Positions 1-7,924 of a DNA stretch of 64,000 bases are shown one piece after another; position 1 is the stretch's first letter; each line of letters starts with the position of its first letter. The translations under genes and the position numbers were made by a program. The notes under the pieces are model-generated. The model was not told the origin of the DNA. It searched no databases and saw nothing but the letters and a program-made list of their open reading frames with translations. The stretch is taken from NCBI RefSeq assembly GCF_947501405.1, contig NZ_CANMVK010000002.1:806001-870000 (forward strand), written 5' to 3'. The DNA comes from an uncultured Hoeflea sp. (GTDB lineage Bacteria; Pseudomonadota; Alphaproteobacteria; Rhizobiales; Rhizobiaceae).

Positions 1-322
1 TTTCAGCGATGCCACTGCCGAGATCAAGGAATACCAGACCCAGGATGAAGCCAATCAGGATCTCGCCGCCGGCCGTGTCGACGCCATCATGGCTGACTCG
101 CTGGCGCTCGATGCCTTCGTGAAGTCCGATGATTGCTGCGAGATTGTCGGCGCGGTCAAGGACGATCCGGCCATTCTCGGCGCCGGTGTCGGTGTCGGCC
201 TGCGCAAGGGCGACGATGAGCTGCGGGAGAAATTCAACACCGCGATCGCCGCCATCCGCGAAAATGGCACCTATGCCGAGTTTTCGAAGGCCTATTTCGA
301 CTTCGACATCTACGGCAACTAA
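1..322 (+). CDS. Polar amino acid ABC transporter substrate-binding protein, C-terminal part
   Basis: The frame is open from the window edge (first whole codon at base 2) to TAA at 320-322, so only about 106 C-terminal residues are present. The text (RVDAIMADSLAL, then GVGLRKGDDELREKFNTAI and a closing AYFDFDIYGN) is typical of lobe 1 and the C-terminal helices of HisJ/ArgT-type periplasmic binding proteins (SBP_bac_3 family). It would bind an amino acid or similar polar compound in the periplasm and deliver it to the two permeases that follow in the same direction. The ligand cannot be told from this fragment. The ATPase gene of the system is not in the window and probably lies upstream. A strong hairpin follows the stop codon. 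Confidence 0.85.
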   Translation, partial: FSDATAEIKEYQTQDEANQDLAAGRVDAIMADSLALDAFVKSDDCCEIVGAVKDDPAILGAGVGVGLRKGDDELREKFNTAIAAIRENGTYAEFSKAYFDFDIYGN

Positions 323-350
323 TATGCCTGCATCGGCGCAGCGCGCTGTA

Positions 351-383
351 TGCGGACCGGCGGGGTCATCCCGCCGGTCCGCA
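351..383 (+). promoter_or_regulatory. Perfect 14-bp hairpin between binding-protein and permease genes
   Basis: TGCGGACCGGCGGG at 351-364 pairs exactly with CCCGCCGGTCCGCA at 370-383 around the loop GTCAT. There is no U-run after it, so it is not a classic intrinsic terminator. In this position, 28 bases after the binding-protein stop and 13 before the permease start, such structures usually protect the 3' end of the binding-protein mRNA or partly attenuate read-through. That role is inferred. Confidence 0.7.
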
Positions 384-396
384 CAGGTAATGATCC

Positions 397-1128
397 ATGT
401 TTGACTGGTTCACGGGCCTGGCTGCCTGGGAGCTTCTGGCGCTGGAACCGCCAGGCTGGGGCGGTGTGCTGCTTAGAGGTTTCGCGGCCTCGATCCAGAT
501 CGCCATCGGCGGTTACCTTCTCGGCTTCCTGATCGGTGTGTGCGGCGCCACAGGAAAGCTCTATGGCGGCCCGATCCTGCGCGACGTGCTCGATGTTTAC
601 ACCACGCTGGTGCGCGCCGTGCCGGAACTGGTGCTGATCCTGCTGCTCTATTACGCGGGCACCGATCTGCTCAATCGCTTCATGGCGATGATCGGCGCGG
701 GCCCGGTCGATATCAGTGGTCTGGCGGCTGGCATCTTCGTCATCGGCGTGGTGCAGGGCGCCTACCAGACCGAAGTGCTGCGCGGCGCCTTCAAGGCGGT
801 GCCGCATGGCCAGATCGAGGCGGCGCGGGCCTATGGCATGTCGTCCTTTCAGGTGCTCAGGCGGGTCACCCTTCCGGGCATGCTGCCGCACGCGGTGCCG
901 GGTCTCGCCAATCTCTGGCTGATCGCCACCAAGGACACCGCGCTGCTGGCCGTCGTCGGCTTCAGCGAACTGACCCTGGTGACCAGGCAGGCGGCAGGCG
1001 CCACCAAATCCTATTTCCTGTTTTTCTGCGCCGCGGGCGTGCTCTATCTGCTGCTGACGCTGTTTTCCAACGTCATCATAGGATGGATTGAGCGCTATGC
1101 CCGACGCGGCATGCCGGCGGTGCGCTGA
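397..1128 (+). CDS. Polar amino acid ABC transporter permease (HisQ/HisM type)
   Basis: This is an inner-membrane permease of 243 residues with about five hydrophobic segments. The EAA loop that docks on the ATPase starts at residue 141 (EAARAYGMS, followed by VTLPGMLPHAVPG). Length and motif match the PAAT family of amino-acid importers. The ATG at 397 follows a weak AGG ribosome site. Its stop overlaps the next permease start as ATGA at 1127-1130, so the two are translationally coupled and should form a heterodimeric channel. The substrate is unresolved. The neighbouring carnitine genes make a link tempting, but carnitine importers are usually of the betaine type, so no claim is made. Confidence 0.9.
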   Translation: MFDWFTGLAAWELLALEPPGWGGVLLRGFAASIQIAIGGYLLGFLIGVCGATGKLYGGPILRDVLDVYTTLVRAVPELVLILLLYYAGTDLLNRFMAMIGAGPVDISGLAAGIFVIGVVQGAYQTEVLRGAFKAVPHGQIEAARAYGMSSFQVLRRVTLPGMLPHAVPGLANLWLIATKDTALLAVVGFSELTLVTRQAAGATKSYFLFFCAAGVLYLLLTLFSNVIIGWIERYARRGMPAVR

Positions 1129-1907
1129 TGGGACCGGAGCTTAGAAGCTGGCGCGAACCGCACCGGCTGGTGCTCATCGGGGTGGCGGTCGCCATCATTG
1201 CGTTTGCCGCCATCAACATGCGGTGGGACTGGCTGCCACGCTATTCCGGCCGCCTGGTTGAAGGCGTCGGCACCACCTTGTGGCTGCTGTTTCTGACCAG
1301 CGTTCTGGGCTTCCTGCTCGCTGTGCCGCTTGGGCTGGCCCAGGCCGCGGGCCCGGTCTGGCTGGCAGCCCCCGCGCGCGCCTTTTGCACGGTGATCCGC
1401 GGCACGCCGCTGCTCCTGCAGCTCTGGTTGCTTTATTACGGCCTTGGTTCGCTGTTCGCCGAATATCCGGAAATCCGCGACTCCTGGGCCTGGCCTTATC
1501 TGCGCTCGGCCTGGCCCTATGGCGTTTTGGCTCTGACCCTGTCTTTCGCGGGCTATGAGGGCGAGGTCATGCGCGGTGCGTTCGCCGGGGTGCCCAAGGG
1601 CGAACTCGAAGCCGGCCGTGCTTATGGCATGTCGCCCTGGACTTCGTTCCGGCGGATCTGGTTGCCGCGCGCCATTCACCGCGCGCTGCCGACGCTGGCC
1701 GGCGAAACCGTGCTGCAGCTCAAGGCCACACCGCTGGTCGCCACCATTACCGTGGTCGATGTCTATGCGATCATCTCAAGGGTGCGGCAGGATACCTACC
1801 TTACTTATGAGCCGCTGCTGCTGCTGGCGCTGATCTACATGATCCTGACCGGCATATTGGTGGTCGCCTTCCGCTGGCTCGAGGCCAAAGTCCCGGTCAA
1901 AGGCTGA
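1128..1907 (+). CDS. Polar amino acid ABC transporter permease (HisM/HisQ type)
   Basis: This second permease of the importer has 259 residues. It has an N-terminal hydrophobic helix near residues 14-30, the family signature RGTPLLLQ at 91-98 and the EAA loop from 161 (EAGRAYGMS, then IWLP). It starts inside the stop codon of the preceding permease. It ends 13 bases before the end of the convergent regulator gene, leaving no room for a large terminator. Together with the preceding permease and the binding protein it makes an HisJQM-like importer lacking only its ATPase in this window. Confidence 0.9.
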   Translation: MGPELRSWREPHRLVLIGVAVAIIAFAAINMRWDWLPRYSGRLVEGVGTTLWLLFLTSVLGFLLAVPLGLAQAAGPVWLAAPARAFCTVIRGTPLLLQLWLLYYGLGSLFAEYPEIRDSWAWPYLRSAWPYGVLALTLSFAGYEGEVMRGAFAGVPKGELEAGRAYGMSPWTSFRRIWLPRAIHRALPTLAGETVLQLKATPLVATITVVDVYAIISRVRQDTYLTYEPLLLLALIYMILTGILVVAFRWLEAKVPVKG

Positions 1908-1920
1908 GATTCTGAGCCGT

Positions 1921-2910
1921 CTATGACCCCAGCCGCGCCCTGCGGCTGTCACTTGGCGGCAGGCCATAGTGCAGCCGGAATGCGCGCGACAAGGCCGGCT
2001 GCGATGAGAACCCTGTGCGTGAGGCAATGTCGGTCATCGACAGCCGCGTGTCATCGACCAGCCGACGGGCGGCGGCCAGCCGAAGCGACAGAAAATAGGC
2101 CCCGGGCGTCTGTCCGATCTGCCGGGTGAACAATTGCTCGAGCCCTCTTGTTGACATCGACACCCTCTTCGCAATCGCCGCGATGCTCAGCGGCGCGTCG
2201 AGATGGGTTTCCATGATCCGCACCGCGCGCACCAGCCGGGGATCGTGACGGGCGTCGCCGAGCATCGCATTGACTTGCGGGTCGCCCGCCGCTCTGGGCT
2301 GATCATGGACGAAACTGCTCGCCACATCGAGCGCCAGTGGCCGGCCGAGAATACGCCCGATCAGATCGACCGCCATATCGAATGTGGGAGATGCGCCCGA
2401 CGTGGTGATGAAACGGCCGTCCATCACATAGCGGTCGGGCCGAAGGTCGACATGTGGAAACGCTGACGCGAAATCCTCGAAATCCTCCCAATGGGTGGCC
2501 GCGCAGTGCTCATCGAGCAAGCCTGCGCGCGCCAACAGCCAGGCGCCGGATTCAATGCCCAGCACCAGGCTGGCGTTGCGTGCAGCGCGATAGACATGGG
2601 CGATCAGCTTGCGATCGGTCAGCCGTGCTGCGCCGAACCCGGCCACAACCGCAAACACATCCATGCGCCGGGAAGGGTCATGGCCTGCCGAAACTGGCCA
2701 GGCAATGCCCGACGAAGTAAGCGGCGCCTGGCCGTCCAGCGACACGAAGCGCCAGTCAAACACCATGCGTCCGGTTTGGCGGTTGGCGGCACGCAGCGGT
2801 TCGGCGAGACTGGAAAGGCTCAGAAGCGAACTGCCGGGCAGGGCCAGAATGTCCACCTGGATGGGCCTGTCCAGCGCCGTGATCACTGCAAGTGCTTTGT
2901 TTTGTGTCAT
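1921..2910 (-). CDS. cdhR: GlxA-family AraC-type regulator, probable carnitine regulator CdhR
   Basis: The 329-residue protein has an N-terminal DJ-1/PfpI-like domain (about 15-185) and a C-terminal AraC double helix-turn-helix (about 220-325; SIAAIAKRVSMSTRGLEQLF and MTDIASRTGFSSQPALSRAF). This is the GlxA/GbdR/CdhR class, in which the DJ-1-like domain senses a small metabolite and is not an active amidase. It is divergent from the carnitine operon with 77 bases between the start codons. That is the arrangement known for Pseudomonas cdhR, where L-carnitine induces the catabolic genes. The name rests on context and family; a glycine-betaine sensor of the same class is the main alternative. 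Confidence 0.8.
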   Translation of the reverse strand: MTQNKALAVITALDRPIQVDILALPGSSLLSLSSLAEPLRAANRQTGRMVFDWRFVSLDGQAPLTSSGIAWPVSAGHDPSRRMDVFAVVAGFGAARLTDRKLIAHVYRAARNASLVLGIESGAWLLARAGLLDEHCAATHWEDFEDFASAFPHVDLRPDRYVMDGRFITTSGASPTFDMAVDLIGRILGRPLALDVASSFVHDQPRAAGDPQVNAMLGDARHDPRLVRAVRIMETHLDAPLSIAAIAKRVSMSTRGLEQLFTRQIGQTPGAYFLSLRLAAARRLVDDTRLSMTDIASRTGFSSQPALSRAFRLHYGLPPSDSRRARLGS

Positions 2911-2987
2911 GACTTCTTCGTAAATTGGAATGCATCGGCCCGCAAGCCAGTCATCATGGCGGGGCCATCAGCAGGAGGACTGACCGC
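2911..2987. promoter_or_regulatory. Divergent promoter region of cdhR and the carnitine operon
   Basis: These 77 bases separate two divergent start codons. A strong ribosome site AGGAGG at 2973-2978 sits nine bases before the ATG at 2988 and fixes that start against an in-frame ATG at 2925. I could not identify a convincing regulator operator by eye. Confidence 0.5.
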
Positions 2988-3902
2988 ATGCCCTTGACCA
3001 TGAACCGTGAGGTGTTCATCACCTGCGCCGTCACCGGATCCGGCTCCACACAGGACCGCAGCCCGCATGTGCCGCGCTCGCCCAAGCAGATCGCCGATGC
3101 GGCGATTGATGCCGCCAAAGCCGGCGCTGCGATCGTGCATTGTCATGTCCGCGATCCCGAAACCGGCACGCCGCGCCGCGACGTCGAACTCTATCGCGAG
3201 GTCACAGACCGCATTCGCGACGCCGAGATCGATGTGGTGCTCAATCTGACCGCCGGCATGGGCGGCGATCTGGTGTTGGGCGGCACTGAAAATCCGCTGC
3301 CCACCGTGGCCGGAACCGACATGGCAGGAGCCAGCGAGCGCATGGCCCATATCCGTGCCTGCCTGCCCGAAATCTGCACCCTTGATTGCGGCACCATGAA
3401 TTTCGCCGAGGCCGATTACGTCATGACCAACACGCCCGGCATGCTGCGCGCCATGGGCTCCATGATGACCGAGCTCGGCGTCAAGCCCGAGATCGAGGCT
3501 TTCGACACCGGCCACCTCTGGTTCGCCAAGGAGCTGGTCAAGGAAGGCGTGCTCAAGCCCGACGCGCTGGTGCAGCTTTGCATGGGTGTGCCCTGGGGCG
3601 CGCCCGATGATTTGAACACCTTCATGGCCATGGTCAACAACGTGCCTGACGAGTGGACCTGGTCGGCTTTCTCGCTTGGCCGCAACCAGATGGCCTATGT
3701 GGCGGCGGCAACTATCGCCGGCGGCAATGTCCGCGTCGGGCTTGAGGACAATCTCTGGCTTGGCAAGGGTCAGCTCGCCACCAACGCCCAGCTTGTCGAG
3801 CGCGCCGTCACCATCGTCGAAGCGCTTGGCGCAAAGGTGATCGGTCCCGATGAGGTCCGCGCCGGGCTGAACCTGACCAAGCGCGCGCCGGCATCCGCCT
3901 GA
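2988..3902 (+). CDS. cdhC: Beta-keto acid cleavage enzyme (BKACE), 3-dehydrocarnitine cleavage
   Basis: The enzyme has 304 residues and belongs to the BKACE family (formerly DUF849), TIM-barrel zinc enzymes. It keeps the metal-binding HCHVRD motif (His51, His53), an LDCGTMNF strand and the late VGLEDNL segment that supplies a Glu ligand. In carnitine degradation this enzyme condenses 3-dehydrocarnitine with acetyl-CoA to give betainyl-CoA plus acetoacetate. The start chosen is the ATG behind AGGAGG; a 21-residue longer frame begins at 2925. The dehydrogenase-thioesterase fusion two genes downstream supplies the steps before and after, which makes the substrate assignment strong. Confidence 0.85.
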   Translation: MPLTMNREVFITCAVTGSGSTQDRSPHVPRSPKQIADAAIDAAKAGAAIVHCHVRDPETGTPRRDVELYREVTDRIRDAEIDVVLNLTAGMGGDLVLGGTENPLPTVAGTDMAGASERMAHIRACLPEICTLDCGTMNFAEADYVMTNTPGMLRAMGSMMTELGVKPEIEAFDTGHLWFAKELVKEGVLKPDALVQLCMGVPWGAPDDLNTFMAMVNNVPDEWTWSAFSLGRNQMAYVAAATIAGGNVRVGLEDNLWLGKGQLATNAQLVERAVTIVEALGAKVIGPDEVRAGLNLTKRAPASA

Positions 3903-3925
3903 CGACCAAGCCCGGGGAGGCGATT

Positions 3926-4546
3926 ATGGACAAGGTCAAATTCACCGCCATGAAGGATGGCGACCGCGAGGACTATGAGTTTCTCACCCGTCACGAGACC
4001 GACTATGCGTCAAAGACCGCTGAGCGGCTTCTGGCCGCGCTGGTCGATCTGGACGAAAGCCTTTCGGGTTATCAGGTCACGCGGCTTGGCCATTCGCTGC
4101 AAAGCGCCACCCGCGCGTGGCGAGATGGCGCTGACACCGATTGGGTGGTGTCGGCACTGCTGCACGACATCGGCGACATCTACGCGCCTTACAATCACGA
4201 TGAGTATGCGGCGGCGATCCTCAGACCCTTCGTGCGCGAGCAATGCGCCTGGGTGGTGGAAAAGCATGGCGATTTCCAAAAGCTCTATTATGCCCACCAT
4301 GTCGGCGGGAATCCGCACGCCCGCGACGCCTACCGCGATCATCCCTATTTTGACGATTGCGCCCGGTTCTGCGAGCTCTGGGACCAGACCAGTTTCGATC
4401 CGGACTACCAGCACTATGACATCGAATTCTTCCGGGCCATGGTCGAGGATGTGTTTGCGCGCAAACCCTACGATCCGGCGGTGATCCGCGCCGGCGAGCG
4501 TGTGCCGCTCACCGATGCCTCGGTAGTGGAAAGCAGACACCCATGA
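3926..4546 (+). CDS. HD-domain protein, putative PhnZ/TmpB/MIOX-like mixed-valent diiron oxygenase
   Basis: This 206-residue soluble protein has ordered histidine/aspartate motifs: GHSLQ (His56), LLHDIGD (His80, Asp81), NHDEY (His91), EKHGDF (His114) and LWDQTSF (Asp153). This is the ligand order of HD-domain diiron oxygenases such as PhnZ, TmpB and inositol oxygenase. NHDEY in particular recalls the GHDEY segment of inositol oxygenases, whereas ordinary HD phosphohydrolases lack this set. It lies 23 bases after the BKACE gene and overlaps the carnitine dehydrogenase gene by four bases, so it is coexpressed. TmpB acts on a trimethylammonium phosphonate to yield glycine betaine, so a quaternary-ammonium substrate is a reasonable guess. 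Function is unproven. Confidence 0.65.
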   Translation: MDKVKFTAMKDGDREDYEFLTRHETDYASKTAERLLAALVDLDESLSGYQVTRLGHSLQSATRAWRDGADTDWVVSALLHDIGDIYAPYNHDEYAAAILRPFVREQCAWVVEKHGDFQKLYYAHHVGGNPHARDAYRDHPYFDDCARFCELWDQTSFDPDYQHYDIEFFRAMVEDVFARKPYDPAVIRAGERVPLTDASVVESRHP

Positions 4547-5976
4547 GCGCTGTTCCAAAGGCCGCCATCATCGGCGGCGGCGTGATTGGCGGCGGCTGGG
4601 CAGCCCGTTTCCTGCTCAATGGCTGGGACGTGGTCATCAGCGATCCCGATCCGGAAGCCGAACGCAAGATCGCCGAAGTGCTCGCCAATGCGCGGCGTTC
4701 GCTGCCGGCGCTGTCCGATGTAACGGTGCCAAAGGAGGGCAAGCTCTCCTTTGCAGCCTCGCTTGAAGATGCTGTCAGGGATGCGGACTGGATCCAGGAA
4801 AGTGTGCCTGAGCGGCTCGACATCAAGCACGCCGTTTTCGCCACGATCCAGAAGCATTGCCGCGCCGATGCGTTGATCGGCTCCTCGACCTCGGGCTTCA
4901 AGCCTTCCGAATTGCAGCAGGGCGCGTCCCGGCCGGAGCAAATCTTCGTCGCCCATCCGTTCAACCCGGTCTATCTGCTTCCGGTCATCGAGCTTGTCGG
5001 GGTCGAGGCGACTTTGCTGCGGGCGAAGGATGTTCTTGATGATCTGGGCATGAAGCCGTTGGTCGTGCGCAAGGAAATCGACGCGCATATCGCCGACCGG
5101 TTTTTAGAGGCGGTCTGGCGCGAAGCGCTGTGGCTGATCAGGGACGGTATCGCCACCACCCGGGAAATCGATGATGTCATCCGCTATGGATTTGGCCTGC
5201 GCTGGGCGCAGATGGGTTTGTTCGAGACCTACCGGATAGCCGGGGGCGAAGCCGGCATGCGCCACTTCATCGCCCAGTTCGGTCCCTGCCTGAGCTGGCC
5301 GTGGACCAAGCTGATGGATGTGCCCGAACTCACCGATGAGCTTACCGACATGATCGCCGATCAGTCGGATGCGCAATCGGGCATGCACTCGATCCGCGAG
5401 CTGGAGCGCATCCGCGACGACAATCTGGTCGCCATGATGCGCGCGCTGAAGGCCCGCAACTGGGGCTCCGGAGAGCTGCTGAATATCCAGGACGCCCGCA
5501 ACAAACCGGCGCTGCCGAGCGACATCGCCAAGCCGCTGACGACACTTGAACGGGTCATTCCGATCGACTGGATGGATTACAACGGCCACATGAATGAAAG
5601 CCGTTACGGCCAGGTGTTCTCCGATGCCGGCGACGTTGTCATGCAGATGGTCGGCGCCGATCAGGACTATATCGCCAGCGGATTGTCCTATTTTACGGTC
5701 GCCAATGAGATCGGCTATCTGAGCGAGACCCATCTGGGAGATGTCATCCATGTCCGCACCCAGGTGCTCGAGGCCTGCGGAAAGAAGCTCCGGCTCTATC
5801 ACGAGATGATCCGGACTTCGGATGGCGAACTGCTCGCCACCTGCAATCAACTGCTCGTCCATGTCAGCCTCGAGACCCGCCGCTCCTGCGAACCGGAGGG
5901 CGAAGTGCTGGCCAAAATCACCGCACTGGGTGAGGCGCAGGCCAAACTCCCAAGCCCCGCCAGCATGCGAAAGTGA
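4543..5976 (+). CDS. cdhA: L-carnitine dehydrogenase fused to betainyl-CoA thioesterase
   Basis: The 477-residue protein joins two enzymes. Residues 1-322 form a 3-hydroxyacyl-CoA-dehydrogenase-like oxidoreductase with the NAD motif GGGVIGGGWA (11-20), SSTSGF and the catalytic AHPFNP at about 137-142. Residues from about 332 form a hot-dog thioesterase with the DYNGHMN motif at 345-351. The first half oxidises L-carnitine to 3-dehydrocarnitine; the second should release glycine betaine from the betainyl-CoA made by the BKACE. Pseudomonas keeps these as separate cdhA and cdhB genes, while fusions are known from rhizobia. The start overlaps the HD gene stop (ATGA). Both active-site motifs look intact. 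Confidence 0.9.
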   Translation: MSAVPKAAIIGGGVIGGGWAARFLLNGWDVVISDPDPEAERKIAEVLANARRSLPALSDVTVPKEGKLSFAASLEDAVRDADWIQESVPERLDIKHAVFATIQKHCRADALIGSSTSGFKPSELQQGASRPEQIFVAHPFNPVYLLPVIELVGVEATLLRAKDVLDDLGMKPLVVRKEIDAHIADRFLEAVWREALWLIRDGIATTREIDDVIRYGFGLRWAQMGLFETYRIAGGEAGMRHFIAQFGPCLSWPWTKLMDVPELTDELTDMIADQSDAQSGMHSIRELERIRDDNLVAMMRALKARNWGSGELLNIQDARNKPALPSDIAKPLTTLERVIPIDWMDYNGHMNESRYGQVFSDAGDVVMQMVGADQDYIASGLSYFTVANEIGYLSETHLGDVIHVRTQVLEACGKKLRLYHEMIRTSDGELLATCNQLLVHVSLETRRSCEPEGEVLAKITALGEAQAKLPSPASMRK

Positions 5977-5987
5977 CGGAACCGGAT

Positions 5988-6749
5988 ATGAGCAAGCGTG
6001 TCCTCATCACCGGCGGCGGATCCGGCATCGGCAAGGCTATGGCCGAAACATTTGCGGCTCAGGGAGCCAGGGTCCTTGTCACCGATATGGCCGAGGCGGC
6101 ACTGGCCAAGTGTCCGGACAACTGGCTGAAAATGACCGGTGACGCGAGCGATCCTGTTCATATGCAGGCGGTCTTTGCGCGCCTGGCAGATCAGTGGCAA
6201 GGCGTTGACGTGGTTTGCGCAAATGCCGGCATCGCTGGTCCCACAGCTTTGGTCGAGAATGTTGAACTCGGAGATTTCCGCCGTTGTGTGGCGGTCAATC
6301 TCGAAGCAGCGTTCCTGGCGGCCAAATACGCGGCGCCGATGATGAAGGCGCAGAAATCTGGCGTGATCCTGATCACCTCATCGATGGCGGGCGTCCACGG
6401 ATTTCCCAATCGCGCCCCTTATGCGGTTGCGAAATGGGCAATGATCGGCCTGATGAAGACGCTTGCCATGGAGCTTGGTCCGCATGGCATCCGCGCCAAT
6501 GCACTTGCGCCGGGATGCGTTGAAGGACCGCGGATCGACGGCGTGATCGAACGCGAGGCGAAGGCCAAGGGCACAACACCGGACATCATCAGGACAGGCT
6601 ATCAAGCCGGCGTTTCGATGCGTTCCTTCGTCTCGGCCCATGACGTTGCCAATATGGCTGTCTTTCTCGCGTCTGACGGCGCACGACTGGTTTCCGGCCA
6701 GGTGATCGCCGTTGACGGTCATACCGAAAACCCCGACCCGAAGGTGTGA
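5988..6749 (+). CDS. SDR-family oxidoreductase, possible D-carnitine dehydrogenase
   Basis: This is a classical short-chain dehydrogenase of 253 residues. The nucleotide motif TGGGSGIG is at 8-15, CANAG near 78-81, catalytic Ser at 131/132 (ITSSMAG) and YAVAK at 145-149. The ATG at 5988 gives a normal SDR amino terminus (MSKRVLITGG). An in-frame GTG at 5973 that overlaps the previous stop as GTGA is an equally possible coupled start. In this operon the enzyme could oxidise D-carnitine, the stereoisomer the previous enzyme does not take, to 3-dehydrocarnitine, since SDR-sized D-carnitine dehydrogenases are known from Agrobacterium. A 3-hydroxybutyrate-type activity that handles the acetoacetate by-product is the alternative. 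Confidence 0.8.
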   Translation: MSKRVLITGGGSGIGKAMAETFAAQGARVLVTDMAEAALAKCPDNWLKMTGDASDPVHMQAVFARLADQWQGVDVVCANAGIAGPTALVENVELGDFRRCVAVNLEAAFLAAKYAAPMMKAQKSGVILITSSMAGVHGFPNRAPYAVAKWAMIGLMKTLAMELGPHGIRANALAPGCVEGPRIDGVIEREAKAKGTTPDIIRTGYQAGVSMRSFVSAHDVANMAVFLASDGARLVSGQVIAVDGHTENPDPKV

Positions 6750-6753
6750 GACA

Positions 6754-7917
6754 ATGGATTTTGGACTGACCCAGGAACAGCAGATGATCGTCGAGACCAC
6801 GCGGTCCTTCGTCGAAAACGAGCTTTACCCGCATGAGGCCGAGGTGGAACGCTCCGGCCATCTCGATATGGATCTGGTCCGCGAGATCCAGCAAAAGGCC
6901 ATCGCTGCCGGCCTCTATGCCGCCAACATCCCTGAAGAGTTCGGCGGCGCCGGCCTCGATACCCCCACCTGGCTGCTCTACGAGAAGGAACTCGGCCGCG
7001 CCAACTACGCGCTGCACTGGACCTGCGTGGCGCGTCCGTCAAACATCCTGTGCGCGGGCACCGAACATCAGCGTGCCAATTATCTCGAGCCCTGCGTTGC
7101 CGGCGAGAAGTGGGATTGTCTGGCGATGACCGAGCCCGGTGCCGGCTCCGACCTGCGCGGCATGAAGGCAACCGCCAAGCAGGACGGAAGCGACTGGGTG
7201 CTCAACGGCACCAAGCATTTCATTTCCCACGCCGACATCGCCGATTTCGCGATCTGCTTCATGGCCACCGGCGAGGAAGACACGCCGCGCGGGCCCAAGA
7301 AACTGATCACAGCCTTCTTTGTCGATAAGGGGACACCCGGCTATCAGGTGCGCGACGGCTACCGCAATGTCTCCCATCGCGGCTACACCAACGCCGTTCT
7401 CGAATTCGACAATTGCCGTATCCCGGCCGAAAACGTGCTTGGCGAAATTCACAAGGGCTTCGATGTCGCCAACACCTGGCTTGGCGCCACCCGACTGCAG
7501 GTTGGCGCCACCTGTCTCGGCCGTGCCGAGCGGGCGTTTGCGCATTCGGTCGAATGGGCGGCGACGCGCGAGCAGTTCGGCCAGCCGATCGGCAAGTTCC
7601 AGGGCGTCTCCTTCAAACTCGCCGACATGGCGATGGAAATGAAGGCCGCCGAACTGATGATCCTCGAAGCCGGCTGGAAATATGAACAGGGTGAAGCCTC
7701 CGACGCCGATATGGCCATGGCCAAGCTCAAGGCCACGGAGATGCTGGCCATGGTCGCCGACGAGGCGATCCAGGTCCATGGCGGCATGGGGCTGATGGAT
7801 GAATTGCCGCTGGAACGGATCTGGCGCGATGCCCGCATCGAGCGCATTTGGGAAGGCACCTCGGAAATCCAGCGCCACATCATCTCCCGGGCGCTGCTCA
7901 GACCGTTTGGCGCGTGA
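6754..7917 (+). CDS. Acyl-CoA dehydrogenase, probably acting on gamma-butyrobetainyl-CoA
   Basis: This is an FAD-dependent acyl-CoA dehydrogenase of 387 residues with the family signatures CLAMTEPGAGSD (flavin loop) and WEGTSEIQRHII near the C terminus. The ATG at 6754 gives the usual opening MDFGLTQEQQ; the longer frame from 6712 would overlap the SDR gene. It is followed by a CoA ligase and CaiD. That order suggests the route from gamma-butyrobetaine to crotonobetainyl-CoA to carnitinyl-CoA, comparable to the role of CaiA-like enzymes but run in the oxidative direction. Substrate assignment is by context only. Confidence 0.85.
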   Translation: MDFGLTQEQQMIVETTRSFVENELYPHEAEVERSGHLDMDLVREIQQKAIAAGLYAANIPEEFGGAGLDTPTWLLYEKELGRANYALHWTCVARPSNILCAGTEHQRANYLEPCVAGEKWDCLAMTEPGAGSDLRGMKATAKQDGSDWVLNGTKHFISHADIADFAICFMATGEEDTPRGPKKLITAFFVDKGTPGYQVRDGYRNVSHRGYTNAVLEFDNCRIPAENVLGEIHKGFDVANTWLGATRLQVGATCLGRAERAFAHSVEWAATREQFGQPIGKFQGVSFKLADMAMEMKAAELMILEAGWKYEQGEASDADMAMAKLKATEMLAMVADEAIQVHGGMGLMDELPLERIWRDARIERIWEGTSEIQRHIISRALLRPFGA

Positions 7918-7924
7918 TCCGTCC

